From the NCBI GenBank assembly GCA_019426215.1, contig CM033399.1, positions 36,465,022 to 36,529,021 of the forward strand: DNA of 64,000 bases, read 5' to 3'. This DNA is from Buddleja alternifolia (Eukaryota; Streptophyta; Magnoliopsida; Lamiales; Scrophulariaceae). The position numbers and the translations under genes were made by a program. Shown piece by piece: positions 23,301 to 35,566 of the stretch; the stretch's first letter is position 1, and every line of letters begins with the position of its first letter. The notes beneath the pieces are model-generated. The model was not told the origin of the DNA. It ran no database searches and saw nothing but the letters and a program-made list of their open reading frames with translations.

Positions 23301-24700
23301 TCTACACTGAGAAATTTTAAAAAGCTTGAAAGCAATTTTCCTTGCTTCTTCACACGTCTTCTTCTCCCACCCACCTGAAAAAAATCCCTAGCTTCTTCAA
23401 TTCGATCTTCCCCTCACTCCCCCTCATTTCCATTTCATCTAAATCTGCATTTGTATTTCATCTCCATCTCAATTTCAATTGCTCCCCCTTCACCTCCCTC
23501 TCAATTTCCATTTCAATTTCATTTACCCTCTTCGCATTTCTAAAGATGAGAAACTTTCTCTCAGCCCTCTCCCTCAGAGCAGATACCTGTCTCCATATGG
23601 CACCAAAGGGAGAGAAAAATCCGACGGAAGCCAAAAACAGCCGCTGCTGAAAAGGCTCCGGCGGCAGTGGACTCTTGACCCTGGCGAGATGAGAAAGGCG
23701 GTGGGTCGGCGCCTTTTTATATCCTCTCTCTTTTGGGAGCTATTCTTCGTCTAAGAGCCCCCTGTTTTCTCCTTCCTCTTAGCTGCCAGTGAATAAACAC
23801 AAGGTTAGGATTTGCAGTTAATGTTTTATAAGTTTCCTTGATTTTAATTTTGTGATGTTTTTGAATTTTGTGGGTTTTGTTTATGCAGGTGGCTGAGATT
23901 GATGTTGAGCAGTGGAGCGAGTGGACCTATTCGACAATAATTGTTAGTTTTGAAATCTCTCCAAATACTGTATTTCTCTGTACTTTTCGTGAATTTTTTG
24001 TGTGATTATACTTTGTATACTTGAAATATTATATGAACATCTGGTAATAGTTTTGTGATATTTGTTGTGTTTTAGATGAACAACTGATAATAGTTTTGCG
24101 GGAAGGATTCCGGAATTCTTGAAGATTTTGTAATATTTAGTCTTGATAAGGAGATTAGAGCTTGGCCAATGGTAGTGACTCAAAAATCTAGATATAGATT
24201 GATAATGAGCTGCTGCTGGTGGCTAGGTATGTGGTAGTGGTGCTTAGTTTGATGATGATTAACCTGCATACCTTGGACTCTCTTTGATCCATTTCTAAAA
24301 CCAAAACCCTCAATGTTTTATGATTCTTGTTATCTGACCTGCTTTTCTCTCATTCCGGAATTTCTATTTGTTAGAAGTGTCTTCTTAGTTCTATCACTGG
24401 TAAAGAGTGTCCAAGTTTCGCAATTTTGTCCGTTGAACATGAAGAAGAAGTGGTCTCTTCTTACATTACATGGAAGTCGCGAATTGTCTACTTTATATAC
24501 AACTCTTAGTCTGAATATTTTTTAAGAGCAGGAGAAAATCTTTAAAAAAACTTCATTGCTAACATTCTGGTTTATGCAGGAATGACCATCCCTTGCATCA
24601 AACTTGGCCAAGGAGTTCAGATACTTTTCTTTTGTTCAGTTTGAAGATTTTGGGACGATCTCTTTAATAATATCAACCTTGTCGCATCTACTATCTTTGT
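23300..24700 (+). other. Gene-like, unrecognised transcribed-looking region
   Basis: A CT-rich leader (23340-23540) precedes a GC-richer part. Two acceptor-like TTTATGCAG sites follow (ending 23889 and 24580), each with short open sequence behind it (AEIDVEQWSEW after the first). No domain was recognised and the frames are short. It could be a broken protein gene, a long non-coding RNA or part of an unidentified element. Confidence 0.25.
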
Positions 24701-25229
24701 TGCATGTCCCGAGACTATCTATTTTGCTTCTTATGCAATTTATCTTCAGTGGATGTTAATCCAACACTTTTTCAATATGTTTTCATGTTTGGTGGCAGAT
24801 TCATATCAAATCTTCATCCAGTGTTGTGCACTTTTTATTGATTTCATTTAACAACCAAACATTAAGTCCCATATAACATTAATTGGTCCCGCATTGCTCT
24901 TATAGAATTTATCATTCAATCTTATGGATATTCAATTCGTTACTGATGCGTTTGATGCATTTAACGCCGTGCAACTCATATATTATTTTTTTAGTAGGAT
25001 TCTGTCTCGCTCTCCATAAAAATGAGGTTGCTTTAAGACATTGGAGTTGTTCACTTTGAGCTATCTCCTAAACTTAGTGTCACTGTCTTTCTTGGAGCCA
25101 TATTTTCATACGTCATCTTGTGATATTGTTCACTGCTTGTGTCTGTGATTTCTCTTCTCTTGGCTAAAGATGAGACCTCATTCTATTTGATGTTCAACCT
25201 TCCAAATTTTATTACTTCAATAATCCCAC

Positions 25230-25826
25230 CGTGAATAGGCATCTTAACTAAAGATAGTAATTGAAATAACTTATCTCAAAAATCCATCTTTGATGTTAGT
25301 TCAAAAGGATATGCTTTTCGTTGAAATGTGACACCTGTTGGAACATTGCTACCAAGTGTCACAAGGGTATTTTTCGAGCCTAAATTTTTGCACAAAACAC
25401 ATCTGTGCGGCCTGATTTGTGCCCAAATCAGTCAGCCTTCCAGATCCTCACAATTCACTCGAATTACGAGCCCCCCCCCCCTCACCCCCGAGACTTCGAA
25501 TTTTTCCTATAGGGTATATGAAATTTTATGATATGGCCTCTCCAAGGATAATATATATTTGTGTTCTATACCTAAGAGCATAACACCTTTGGTAGAGTTG
25601 TGCTTTTAAGATTTTTTATTTTGCCAATTTCTAGGGATAGGGGTTCGAATCCCAAACTGCCCCTTTTATGCAACAATTTTTTTATACCTCTTTTCTCAAA
25701 TTTAAGTGATCGATTCCTCCTGACTTCCTTCTCAATTTTCAAGTGCGCCGGATTATCATGCCAATATCCTTATTTTTGTATTAAAAAAAAAGGTAATTAC
25801 CATTAAAAAAGGTAATTACCATTAAA
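25230..25826 (-). repeat. Composite repeat, inverted partner at 34702-35287
   Basis: Matches the reverse complement of 34702-35287 over about 590 bp. It contains a tRNA-promoter-like stretch (TTTGGTAGAGTTG and GGTTCGAATCC near 25592-25656). It also contains about 110 bp (25330-25470) that matches the end of the nested LTR at 33725-33835. The start of the tRNA-like repeat inside the LTR tail looks like an insertion shared by both copies. Confidence 0.8.
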
Positions 25827-25902
25827 AGCTGAATCACACTTACATTGAGTCATCTAAACTCATGTGTGATCAGATACAAACCTAGATGTACAGTGGAGAA
25901 CA

Positions 25903-28900
25903 CTACACATGTATAATTTTCTCAAAATAATGACTATCTCTACAATTCAGATTCTTTGTTTTACTCCCTGCTATTCGTATACACAATTCATTCTTCAAAA
26001 TATCAAAAACCACGTTACAGTCTCTATTTTTCTGTGTGAATAATCGTCTGTTCCTTTCTTCCCAAGTCTTGTAAATAACTCCAGCCATACCTGCCACAAT
26101 AATACTCTATCTATACTTCCAACTTTTAAAAGCATACTTTACCCAATGTTTCCACCTTACTGTCTGTTCTGGGCAATTAGCAGCGTCTAACCATTGCGAT
26201 ATTTTTGCCAACAGATTCTTTGCCCACTCACATCTAAAATATAGATGCCCCACAAAACATAACACACAACTACTATTTGGTATTTGTATGAATTTCCTAA
26301 GCCTATCCCTAGTTAGGAATCTATGTTGAGTTGCCAACCAGAAGATAAAAGCATTTTTGGGAATGTTAAATTTATTCCAAACAATCCGTGCATCTGAAAA
26401 TGTTGTTGCTTCCCCTTTTAGCCAATTATAGCCACTCTACACAGTGTATTCCCCATTGTTTGTATGCATCCATTTATTCTGTAAATATCCTCCCGTTAGT
26501 TTACTTTTCACTTTATTTAGACGCCTCCAAACCCAGCTACGTACAATCCTGAGGTGGCTTATAGTCCCAAAATTCAACATCTTTCAGGTATATCTCACCA
26601 ATCCATTTCACCCACAGAGTATCTTTCTTCTGTGATAATGCCCAAATCTGCTTTCCCACCGAAGGAATATTCCATTCTCTACAACTTTTAATGTTAAGAC
26701 CCCCATGCCTCCTCTTTGCACAAACCTTATCCCAACTAATTAAAGTAATTTTCTTTGCTTGTTCAGTTTTTCCCCAAAAAAAATCTCTACATTTTTGTTC
26801 TACCAGCTTGACAACAGATTGTGGTAATATAAAGATAGAGGTCCAATAAATGTGAAGTGAAAGCAAAATAGAATTTATTAATTGAGCTCTACCCGCATAT
26901 GAAAGGTGCCTAGAGGCCCACCTGGCCAGTCTTTTAGTGATCTTATCCACTAAAAACTGACAATCCATCCTGCTCCATTTTGTAGGGCATAAAGGGACCC
27001 TTAAGTATCTCAATGGGAAACTTCCGTCATTGTACCCAGTAATCTGCAATATCCCTTGTTTAGTGTGTTGTGACACACCCCTTCCATATATGTTGGAATT
27101 AGCTTGGTTAGCATACAGCCCTGTAGTTTTTGAAAATTTATTGAAATTCTTCCACATAGCTTGAACAGACCCTTTAGTAGCTTTTCAAAATAACATTAAG
27201 TCATCTGCAAAGTATATGTTGGTGAGCTTGATCTGTTTACATGTAGGATGAAACCTGAAATCAGGGTCCCGAGCTGTTATCTTCATGCTCCTTGTCAAAT
27301 ACTCCATCACCAGCACAAATAGCAAGGGAGAAATAGGGTCCCCTTGCCTAATCCCTCTTTGCCCAGGGAAAAAGCCATGTGTCTCACCATTTATCACCAG
27401 AGAAAAGGCAACTGTCATCACACATTTCATGATCCATTTGCTAAACATCTGGGGATATTTATATCCCTCCAACATCTCTTGCAAGAAGTCTCAATCAATA
27501 GAATTGTATGCTTTGAATATCAATCTTTAATAAACATCTGGGACAAATATTTTTTCTATTGTAAAGCCAAATAATCTCCCGACTTATTAACACATTTTCT
27601 ATAATATTTTGGCCCTTCACAAAGGCCCCCTGATTCTCATAAACCAAAACAGGTAAAACTTGAGCTAATCTACTTGAAAACAACTTGGAAATTCATTTAT
27701 ACATCGTATTGCAGCAAGCAATGGGACGGAATTCACTTGCCTTGGTAGGATTTTCAACTTTAGGAATAAGTGCAAGCAAGGTAGTATTGAGTTGCTTCAA
27801 TAGTTTCCCAGTTCTAAAAAACTCTAATACTGCATCTGTCACTTCTTCTCCCACAATTTTTCCATGCTGATTTGAAAAACCCACTTCCAAAACCATCCGG
27901 ACCAGGACTTTTACCTCCTCCCTACCAACTGGTTTTATCAAACCTAACTGCTGCTCCACTGTCAATCTTTCACCTACTTCAAAAACCCTTTCTTCAGTAT
28001 GAATTCTCCCTACATTTGTGCCAATTAGTCCTTTATAGAACTCTATGAAGTGAGCACACACTTGAGTATAGTCTGTTACCACTTCTCCCCTGCTATCAGT
28101 TATAGAGACTATTCTATTTGTATATTGCCTCTTCTTTAGTGTCATATGAAAAAACTTCGAGTTTTGGTCCCCTGATGAAATCCACTCCACTTTTGTTTTC
28201 TGATGCATAAATTTCTCCAAAGTTACCCCTTTCTCCTGTAATATTTGTAAAGCCTCTTTAACTTGAGTTTGTTTTTCCACATTCATAGGATCAAGATGAA
28301 GACCGTCATGTAATTTAAGCAGAGTCTCTCTAACATATTCCACTTGTTTTTTCAACATCACGATATTGGCATTTATTCAGCTGTTTCAAAGTATGTTTCA
28401 AACCATTCAACTTCGTTACTACTGTAAACATTTTAGTACCAATTATATCCTTTCTTTTTTGAAGAAAAATCGATTTTATATATCATTCAATCGAAAGTTT
28501 ACAACGCCTGGAACAATACAATTCATATCGGCTCAAACGATTTAGTAAGAACATCTGAAACACCAACTATCCAGTTCTTGAATATAACAAATCTTAAGAA
28601 CTCACAAACGAACATAAGAAAATTCTTGTACAACTCCTATTCAAGGAGAGAAAAAAGTCTCATTCGAGAGAGAAAACAAACTCTCATACGAGAGAGAAAA
28701 TAAAGTACTAAATATAATATCTAAAATGCTATATAAATTTAAAAACTTAAGAATCACCCGTCTTCATCTCGTTAGATTTGTCTCTGTCTCTTTAGATCCA
28801 TATCCGTCTCGTTAGATTTGGAGATGTGTCTTTAGATCCATATCCGTCTCGTCAGATTTGAAGATGTGATGTACAACTTGAAGAAGGGTGCTCCAACCTA

Positions 28901-29715
28901 ATCCGCCGACGATGGTGGTGGTAACAGTGGTGAAGTAGAGGACTAGTACCAATTATATCCTGAGCCCAAGACTTCTGCACTTCTGATATAAACTGAGGGG
29001 TTGCAGTCCACATATTGAAATACTTAAAGGGGATTTTCCTTTTTATTTGTTGCAGTTTCATCTGTATCACCATCGGACAATGGTCTGAGACACCTTTTGG
29101 CAGAAAGAATGTCTTAGCCAAAAGATACTCCAAACAACACTGATGACTGACAAATACCCTGTCAATTTTGGAGTAAATTCTAACTCCCGTATCATTACAA
29201 TTACTCCAAGTATAGCTTTTACCCTTCCATTTCATTTCGTCTATCTCACAAAAATCAATGCATTCTTGGTACTCACAAATTTCATTCGCCATCACAGGAC
29301 TACCTCATATCCTATGTGTCATGGTTAAAACATTGTTAAAATCACCAAGTAGTATCCAAGGCTCATGTAACTGATTGAATGCATAGATAAAAGTGGCCAA
29401 AAATCTCCTTTTCGTTTGGATATGTAACACTGAACAATGAATGAGTTGGTCTGTTTCCTTCTGAATAGTTAGTTCAAAGGAATCTACCTTCCAAATCACC
29501 CAAATCCTCCCTCTTGGGTTACTAGCTAAGTTAGTAAAGCTCCCCCAACCTTGACACATTGTTCTATACACTCTATCATAATTTTGTTGCTTGATTTTAT
29601 GCTCTAAGATACCAAAAAGTCCCATACCATTTTTATTACAGAGAGATATGACTTCTCTCTGTCGACCCAAGCTATTTAAGCCCCTAATGTTCCAAGCACC
29701 GAGGTTGTCCATCAT
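25903..29715 (-). pseudogene. LINE ORF2 (endonuclease and reverse transcriptase)
   Basis: The endonuclease starts at 29715 (LGAWNIRGLNS, GILEHKIK) and continues at 29295-28962 (KGKSYTWSN, SKIDRVFVS, GVSDHCPMV). The insert at 28452-28943 interrupts it. The reverse transcriptase resumes at 28361-27693 (KVEWISSGDQNSKFFH, LLALIPKVENP, FRPIACCNT). It goes on at 27683-27495 (GAFVKGQNIIENVL) and 27484-27185, which carries RQGDPISPLLF and the catalytic YFADD. 27157-26537 is the thumb/connection part (SYAGRAQLINSIL), 26337-26107 the zf-RVT block and 26097-25903 the tail (YKTWEERNRRLF). Frame breaks occur at each junction. Confidence 0.9.
28452..28943 (-). mobile_element. Retroposed insert (SINE-like or truncated retrocopy) in the LINE
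   Basis: The insert is bounded by an 18-bp direct repeat TAGTACCAATTATATCCT (28434-28451 and 28944-28961), long enough for LINE-mediated insertion. A T-rich edge (TTCTTTTTTG) on the plus strand marks a poly(A)-like tail on the minus strand. The body has a duplicated phrase (GACGGATATGGATCTAAAG on the minus strand) and no open frame. A SINE, a truncated LINE of another family or a retrocopied transcript all fit. Confidence 0.8.
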
Positions 29716-29744
29716 TTAGCACAGTAACAGTTACACTCCTTGTG

Positions 29745-30471
29745 CTATTTGGATCTCCTGTGTACCTTCACCTCTTTCTTTTTGTGCTCGCACCACTTCT
29801 TCATCATGTATTTCAACAACCTTTTTTGCATTCCTAATGATGGTATGCCAAGATGTTTCCCCCTTCTCATTAGTATGGAATTTATTTTCCAGTAAAGTAT
29901 CTTTTTGCTCCCCCTTCCAGACCTATTGGTATCCTCATCTTTCTCTTTCTGTTTACCTTTCTCTTCTAACTTTTGTTTAGGCACCCACACTTTCTTGCCC
30001 TGTTTCCTTCTACACACAGCCTCTTCATGCCCAAAACCTTTACAATATGCACACTTAGTAGGTTTCCATTCATATACAATTTTTTGTTCCACCACAATCC
30101 CCTTTTCATTCTCATAGTATACCACTTCAGGCATGTTTTTAGTATCCACTTCCACCAAAATCCTTGCATATTGGATCCTTTCTTTTTTTCATTGTCATTT
30201 GGCCGGCCATGATTGGAGTGCCAACCAAACTTGAAATCTTACTCAAAGAGCTATTACTCCAATATTTCAATCCCAGCCCTTCTAACTGAATCCAGATTGG
30301 AACCCTCTCCACATCTTTACTAGTATAGTCAAAATTTTCATTCCATGGCTTAACTATTAGAGGTTTGTTGTGAAAATGGAAAATCCCAATTTGCATAACA
30401 AAATCCCTAGCCTCTTCCTTAAGAAAACGAACCAGATACATGCCATTTTCTTGTAATAGTACTTTATCCAT
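29745..30471 (-). pseudogene. LINE ORF1 (DUF4283 and zinc knuckle)
   Basis: 30471-30139 encodes a DUF4283-like block (YLVRFLKEEARDFVMQ, PLIVKPWNENFD, VPIWIQLEGLGLKYW). After a frameshift, 30158-29745 continues with YEWKPTKCAYCKGFGHEEAVC, a CX2CX4HX4C knuckle, and a lysine-rich tail. ORF1 proteins bind LINE RNA. The start of the block is missing relative to complete family members. Confidence 0.85.
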
Positions 30472-30475
30472 ATGT

Positions 30476-31116
30476 TGGTATAAGTGATATTGTGAGAGTT
30501 GATAATATCATTATATACTCCTTACAAGAGTCTTTGTGTTTTGACAACGTGAGTATGGATTGGTTCCTAATTTTCCTGTGGTCGTGCACATGGAATGAAA
30601 CACTGTTGTGAGCGAATGAAGTTTTATCTTGGAGTCGTGATCAGCTGTCAGAACCTGCACATAATAAGGCAATTATGACTTTAGGACAATATCAAGTGGC
30701 GTGCCTCTTCATCTGCAGTATCTTATTTTTATGTTTATATGTTGTTTGATATACATTATATTAAGTTTTATATTGATTGTATTAAATTTGTTAATAATAT
30801 ATTCTAAATGATTTGAGTAAATTATAAATATTTAAGCACAAATCACAAAATTCACAACACTTAACACTAGTTACGTAAATTAAATTTATATTAAATATAT
30901 ATATATTTGGCACTTCACTAAGAATACTGTAAAGATTTCTAATATTATAGGTAGAAAAGTCCAGACTCCAGACATGGTGGGATACTGGATCTTATGGATT
31001 TTAGGGGCCGTGGGAAGTCTATAGTTTGACTGACTTTCATATTGTAATTAGCCATTATTGAGTCTTGACTATATATTTCGTCTCTACCCAGCCAAGTCAT
31101 TTTTGAGTCTCACTCA
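30476..31116. other. No gene seen
   Basis: AT-rich after 30720. The 30480-30720 part could be decayed LINE 5' sequence or host DNA. No frame or repeat end was recognised. Confidence 0.4.
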
Positions 31117-31482
31117 CGGTAAATTGAATTTTTTGTCCCATAAATATAGTTGTGTATACTTTTGATCCCGTATTTTACAAAAATCTTACATTTGGTCCCA
31201 CGACCGATTTTTTTGTCAAAAAGCTAACGGTTTTTTTAGGCAAAAAAAGAAAACTAGAAAAACTTAGAAAGTGTAAAATTTTTTGGAAAGTTTTCATAAT
31301 GTTAATAAATGTAATTTTTTTTAGTTTTTGCCATAAACTAATGAAGACATTAATTTTTTGACGAAAATTGGACGTGGGAGTAAATGTGAAATTTTTGGCG
31401 ATTTATGGAATGCAATATAATTTTTTTATGTAAAACGCGAGACCAAAAATATCACTTATACAGCAAAAAATGCAATTTACCC
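31117..31482. mobile_element. MITE-like element
   Basis: The ends GGTAAATTGAATTTTTTGTC and (reverse complement) GGTAAATTGCATTTTTTGCT are imperfect inverted repeats. The inside has phrases of the kind TTTTGATCCCG and GGTCCCACGACC, common in plant MULE-type MITEs. No clear TSD was seen. Confidence 0.55.
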
Positions 31483-32517
31483 GTATCAAGTCATTGCTTA
31501 CAGCAGAGCAAGTACTGATGAATACTCTTATAATCGTTATCATGGAAAATTATATATAGAATAAATATACTTATAGTCCCTAATCTATTACGTTTATCAC
31601 ACTTATGTCCATAAACTAATGTATATTACACTACCGTCCTCAAAATAATAATTATGTCTCAATTTAGTCCCTTCTAGTGGTTTGTGACCGGATGTTAGTT
31701 TCTGGTGGTCCCTGAAGTATCAAGTATGTATCATTTTGGTCCCTAAACAGGTAAACCCAAAAAAAAATGATTTTTTTTTTGTTTTTTGCAATTTTACTAT
31801 CTACCTTATTTTAAGTGTTATTATTTAACTAATATATATTATTATATACTTATAGATAATGTCTCATAGAAGGATATAAATTAATATATATTGATAATTA
31901 ATTTCTAAGTGAAAGAATAAAAACTACTACCTTATTTTAATTGTTATTATTTAGCTAATATAGCAGGCGCATGAGCCACACGCGCAACTGTACAAAACCA
32001 TACGCATAAAGGTCTTTTCTCAACATAGCATGGATAAATTAATAAATTAATTTTTCTAGCATTCATGTGAAAAACTAATTTGGTAATATTTGATTGCTAT
32101 AGAAGTGACCAAAAATCATAATGCAAAGTACATGTCTGAATATGTGGTGATGGCGATTAACAAATATTTTCCTTTTCTTTTCCCTTTTTCTATGGTTTGT
32201 TTTCTTTATTTTTTTTCTATTCTTAATGAATATCATTTGTTGAGATTATAATTATTTATTTCAATAAAAATATAATTAAGTGTTATTGTTCTATAATAGA
32301 TAATTAATTTCTTATTGTAATAAATATTTAATTGATTATTAGTTAATAAATTGTTGCTTATCTTGTTAAAATATTCATCTTATTATAGAAATTAAATAAC
32401 TCAATTATAATTCTCTTGTAATTTGTGAAATTTATTATTTATTAACTAAACTTAATAAATTGAATGATTAAGCAATCGTTAAATTATTTAACGAGTAAAA
32501 ACTAATTATTATTTTTT

Positions 32518-32765
32518 TGTTATGAATAATTATTTTGTGGATGTTCATACAACTCCAAAATCTCTTCACCTCCATTTCCTCTCACTTTTCATCATTAATA
32601 TGAATCAATGTAATTTACTGCCCTCATTGTGTAATCTACCTTTGAGGTTCTTGTTTTGTGCCTACGAATAGGCTATGTCATTGTATTGTAGAGACACACA
32701 AAAATCAATAAAAGAAATCTCTCATTCTCTAATCTCTCTACTTTATAATATTTGGGGTTGTTTCA
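32518..32765 (+). repeat. 5' LTR of the 32518-40239 Copia element
   Basis: 248 bp, TG...CA. Matches 39989-40239 throughout. Confidence 0.93.
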
Positions 32766-32857
32766 TATTACATTATCAACATGATCCGTCTCAAGTTGTT
32801 AGCATTTTGATCAGAGGAATTGTGATAATGAGTTGGTGAAACTTTTTTTTAGCAATT

Positions 32858-34236
32858 ATCAACGCAACAAAGGTTTTCAAATAAGAGAGATTAAAACCGT
32901 GGTGAACTGGTGTTATCACCTTAAAACGTCAGGTTGGCTTGGTGCAGTCAGCCTGCGTGCCAAGCTAAACGACTGGTGTCGAGCGAGGCGTCACGATGGG
33001 TTAAGGCTGAGTGTGGGTGTCAGGACACGGACCGGTTTAAAGAAGGTACATGACACATATAAGTTGCGGGCAAGAGTGGGCATTGACTAGAGACAAAGTG
33101 GACTTGCCCGAGAAAGTGTGGGATTGTGGCGATTTATGGGCAATGTGTGCAAAATGGTCACCTGGTGTGCAGCCAGGGTGACCTTTGGCCGAGACAGTGT
33201 GTTAAATGCCGAGAAAACTCGACATTCTGCAAGAACACTCAGCAGCGTGTAGGCAGACCCGACAATGAGGCAGACTGCATGTGGACAGGGCTAGGCAGTT
33301 GGGCGACCGAACGGTGGACATCGGGTCATGTGAAGAACATGTGCGGCAGTTATGGAGCATTGACCAAGTCATAATGCCAGCATATGGACAGGATTTGAAG
33401 GTTGAAAGTGGAGGGAAAGGCGGTTATGGGCGGTTTTAGTGGCTAAAAATCTCCCGACACATGTTCCTTGCTTATTGGACGAATTTCCTAGTGATGGGGG
33501 ATGTCCATCACATCAGATTAGATAGTTTTATTTAATCTTCTAGGCTTGTACGTTTTTGGCTTAGTTGAGAAAAGTGTACAAAGTGTGGTCCTTGTATTAA
33601 GTTGTGCAAATTAATATAAGGTTGGCTTCGGCTATAAATTGAGTTTGCCTTTACGTTCTATGCTTTGCGTGCAATTCGTGAATGTTGTGTGTGCTTTGCA
33701 TTCTCTTAAACTCCCTCATAAACTCGAGTGAATTGTGAGGAGCGGGAAGGCTGACTGATTTGGGTGCAAATCAGGCCGCGCAGAGTTGTTTTGTGCGAAA
33801 AATTTAGGCTCGGAAAACACCCATGTGACAAGTAGTATCAAAGCCCGGCTGGGTTCTGAATCACTGTCGCTAACGTTGTTTGGTTCGATTTGCTTCCGCT
33901 GCAGAACTGGAAATTGTTGTCTTGATCATGGCAGATCCGAATTTTGTGTGTAATAGACTTGTGGCCTTGGAGGCACGAGTGCAAAGGACCGAGTCATTAC
34001 TTGGACAACCGCTGGAAACTTCCATGGTGGCCATTTTCCAGAAATTTCAAGACTTGGAAGAACGGGTTGAGAAATGGGGCAAATTAATAGATCAAATTCC
34101 TTCGTTCATTGAAGGAAGAATGGTGTTGCTAGCTGAGGATATAAATATCTTAACGGATGAGGTTGATCTAAGGCTTGATGCGGTTAACGTGGAAATTAGT
34201 GTGCTAAAGAGGGCGGCCAACAGTGCTAAAAAATAA
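32858..34236 (+). mobile_element. Nested LTR-retrotransposon 5' end (LTR, PBS, gag start)
   Basis: A GC-richer block set into AT-rich surroundings. It has LTR features: a CTATAAATTG box near 33630 and an end near 33830 (GTGACA). The degenerate primer-binding site TAGTATCAAAGC follows at 33833-33844 and then a gag start. The left boundary is uncertain, and the element breaks off at about 34236. It is not Copia-type by its gag start. Confidence 0.6.
33928..34236 (+). pseudogene. Gag N-terminus of the nested LTR element
   Basis: From ATG 33928, 102 residues beginning MADPNFVCNRL and containing LEARVQRTESLLGQP and a heptad-like stretch up to VLKRA. This resembles the coiled-coil start of some plant Gypsy-type gag proteins. 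It stops at 34236, with no capsid or knuckle domain following. Confidence 0.5.
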
Positions 34237-34239
34237 ACA

Positions 34240-34700
34240 AAAATATAAGTTGTTACAAACAAAAAATACAAGTAAAGAACATGGCAAAACATGTAAGTCA
34301 TTACACTAAAGAACATGGCAAAAAATACATGTAAATACATGGCAAAACAAACAAAAAAAAAAAAACTAAAGAACATGTAAGTCGTTACACTAAAAAATAT
34401 AGTTATTATTTACTAAAACTCTTGCAAAATTATAAAAGAACATAATACAATTAGTTCATAACTTGTGGCGGATAGACTCTAAATTATAGAATGATGATTG
34501 ACGCTTTCTCGTCTTTAGATTTGTTAATGTTTGGTACATCAACAATCCTTGTTTATAGTTTTTTGGAAAAATATTTGTTGGTTCTAATTTTAATGTGTAG
34601 AAGAGAGATTTAAAAGAAGAAGTCTTTATTAGTTTAACACCTAATAAGTGTAGAAGAGAGGTTCAAAAAAGAAAAAAAAAGAATTATTGCCAAACCAACT
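34240..34700. other. AT-rich segment with short direct repeats
   Basis: A phrase AAAGAACATG(G/T) with GTAAGTCRTTACACTAAA recurs several times between 34272 and 34400. No coding is seen. Confidence 0.6.
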
Positions 34701-34701
34701 T

Positions 34702-35287
34702 TTTTAATGGTAATTACCTTTTTTTTAATATAAAAATAAGGATATTGGCATGATAATCCGGCGCACTTGAAAATTGAGAAGGAAGTTAGGAGGAATCGAT
34801 CACTTAAATTTGAGAAAAGGGGTATAAATAAAATTGTTGCATAAAGGGGACAGTTTGGGATTCGAACCCCTACCCCTAGAAATTGGCAAAATAAAATATC
34901 TTAAAAGCACCAACTCTACCAAAGGTGTTATGCTCTTAGGTATAGAAAACAAATATATATTATCTTTAGAGGGGTCATATCATAAAATTTCATATACCCT
35001 ATAAGAAAAATTCGAAGTCTCGCCCCCGACCCCCCCTAAATCCGCCCCTGAACTCGAGTGAATTGTGAGGATCTGGAAGGCTGACTGATTTGGGCACAAA
35101 TCAGGCCGCGCAGATGTGTTTTGTGCAAAAAATTCAGGCTCGAAAAATACGCTTGTGACACTTGGTAGCAATGGTCCAACAGGTGTCACATTTCAACGAA
35201 AAGCATATCCTTTTGAACTAACATTAAAGATGGATTTTTGAGATAAGTTCTTTCAATTACTATCTTTAGTTAAGATGCCTATTCACT
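34702..35287 (+). repeat. Composite repeat, inverted partner at 25230-25826
   Basis: Contains the LTR tail (from about 35053, GAGTGAATTGTGAGG, to about 35158, CTTGTGACA) and a PBS-like TTGGTAGCAATGG. The tRNA-promoter-like repeat precedes this; it starts, on the minus strand, with CAGGGGCGGATTTAGGGGG. It lies inside the Copia leader. Confidence 0.8.
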
Positions 35288-35566
35288 GAAAAGTTTGAGA
35301 TTAAAAACATTTGGTCTTATTTACTGAGTGCATGCGTGTGTTCTCGGTATTTTTATGACATATGCACAGTGGCTACAAGACTCAATATGATTGTTTTTCT
35401 ATTTTGAAAATAAATCTATGATTATATCATTAGTTACGGGAATGCTTCATGAAAAAATAACTTACTATGAAGTCATTTTTCATCGTTGTCCGCCTTGCGA
35501 CTTGTATTCTTTGTGGATTATATCTCGTTATAAATATAATGTTAATTATTTGATCTCTAACTTTTC

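Larger units (their letters stand above)
25850..30475 (-). mobile_element. L1-type LINE, degraded
   Basis: The minus strand reads ORF1 (DUF4283 and CCHC knuckle), then ORF2 with AP endonuclease, reverse transcriptase, zf-RVT and C-terminal region, the order of plant L1 LINEs. It seems 5' truncated just upstream of the DUF4283 block. The 3' end abuts the repeat at 25826 without a clear poly(A). A 492-bp retroposed insert (28452-28943) splits ORF2. Several stops and frameshifts make it inactive. Confidence 0.92.

Noticed and set aside
32833..33374. Two plus-strand frames of about 85 codons before the nested gag
   Set aside because: They lie in the GC-rich LTR of the nested element and match no domain.
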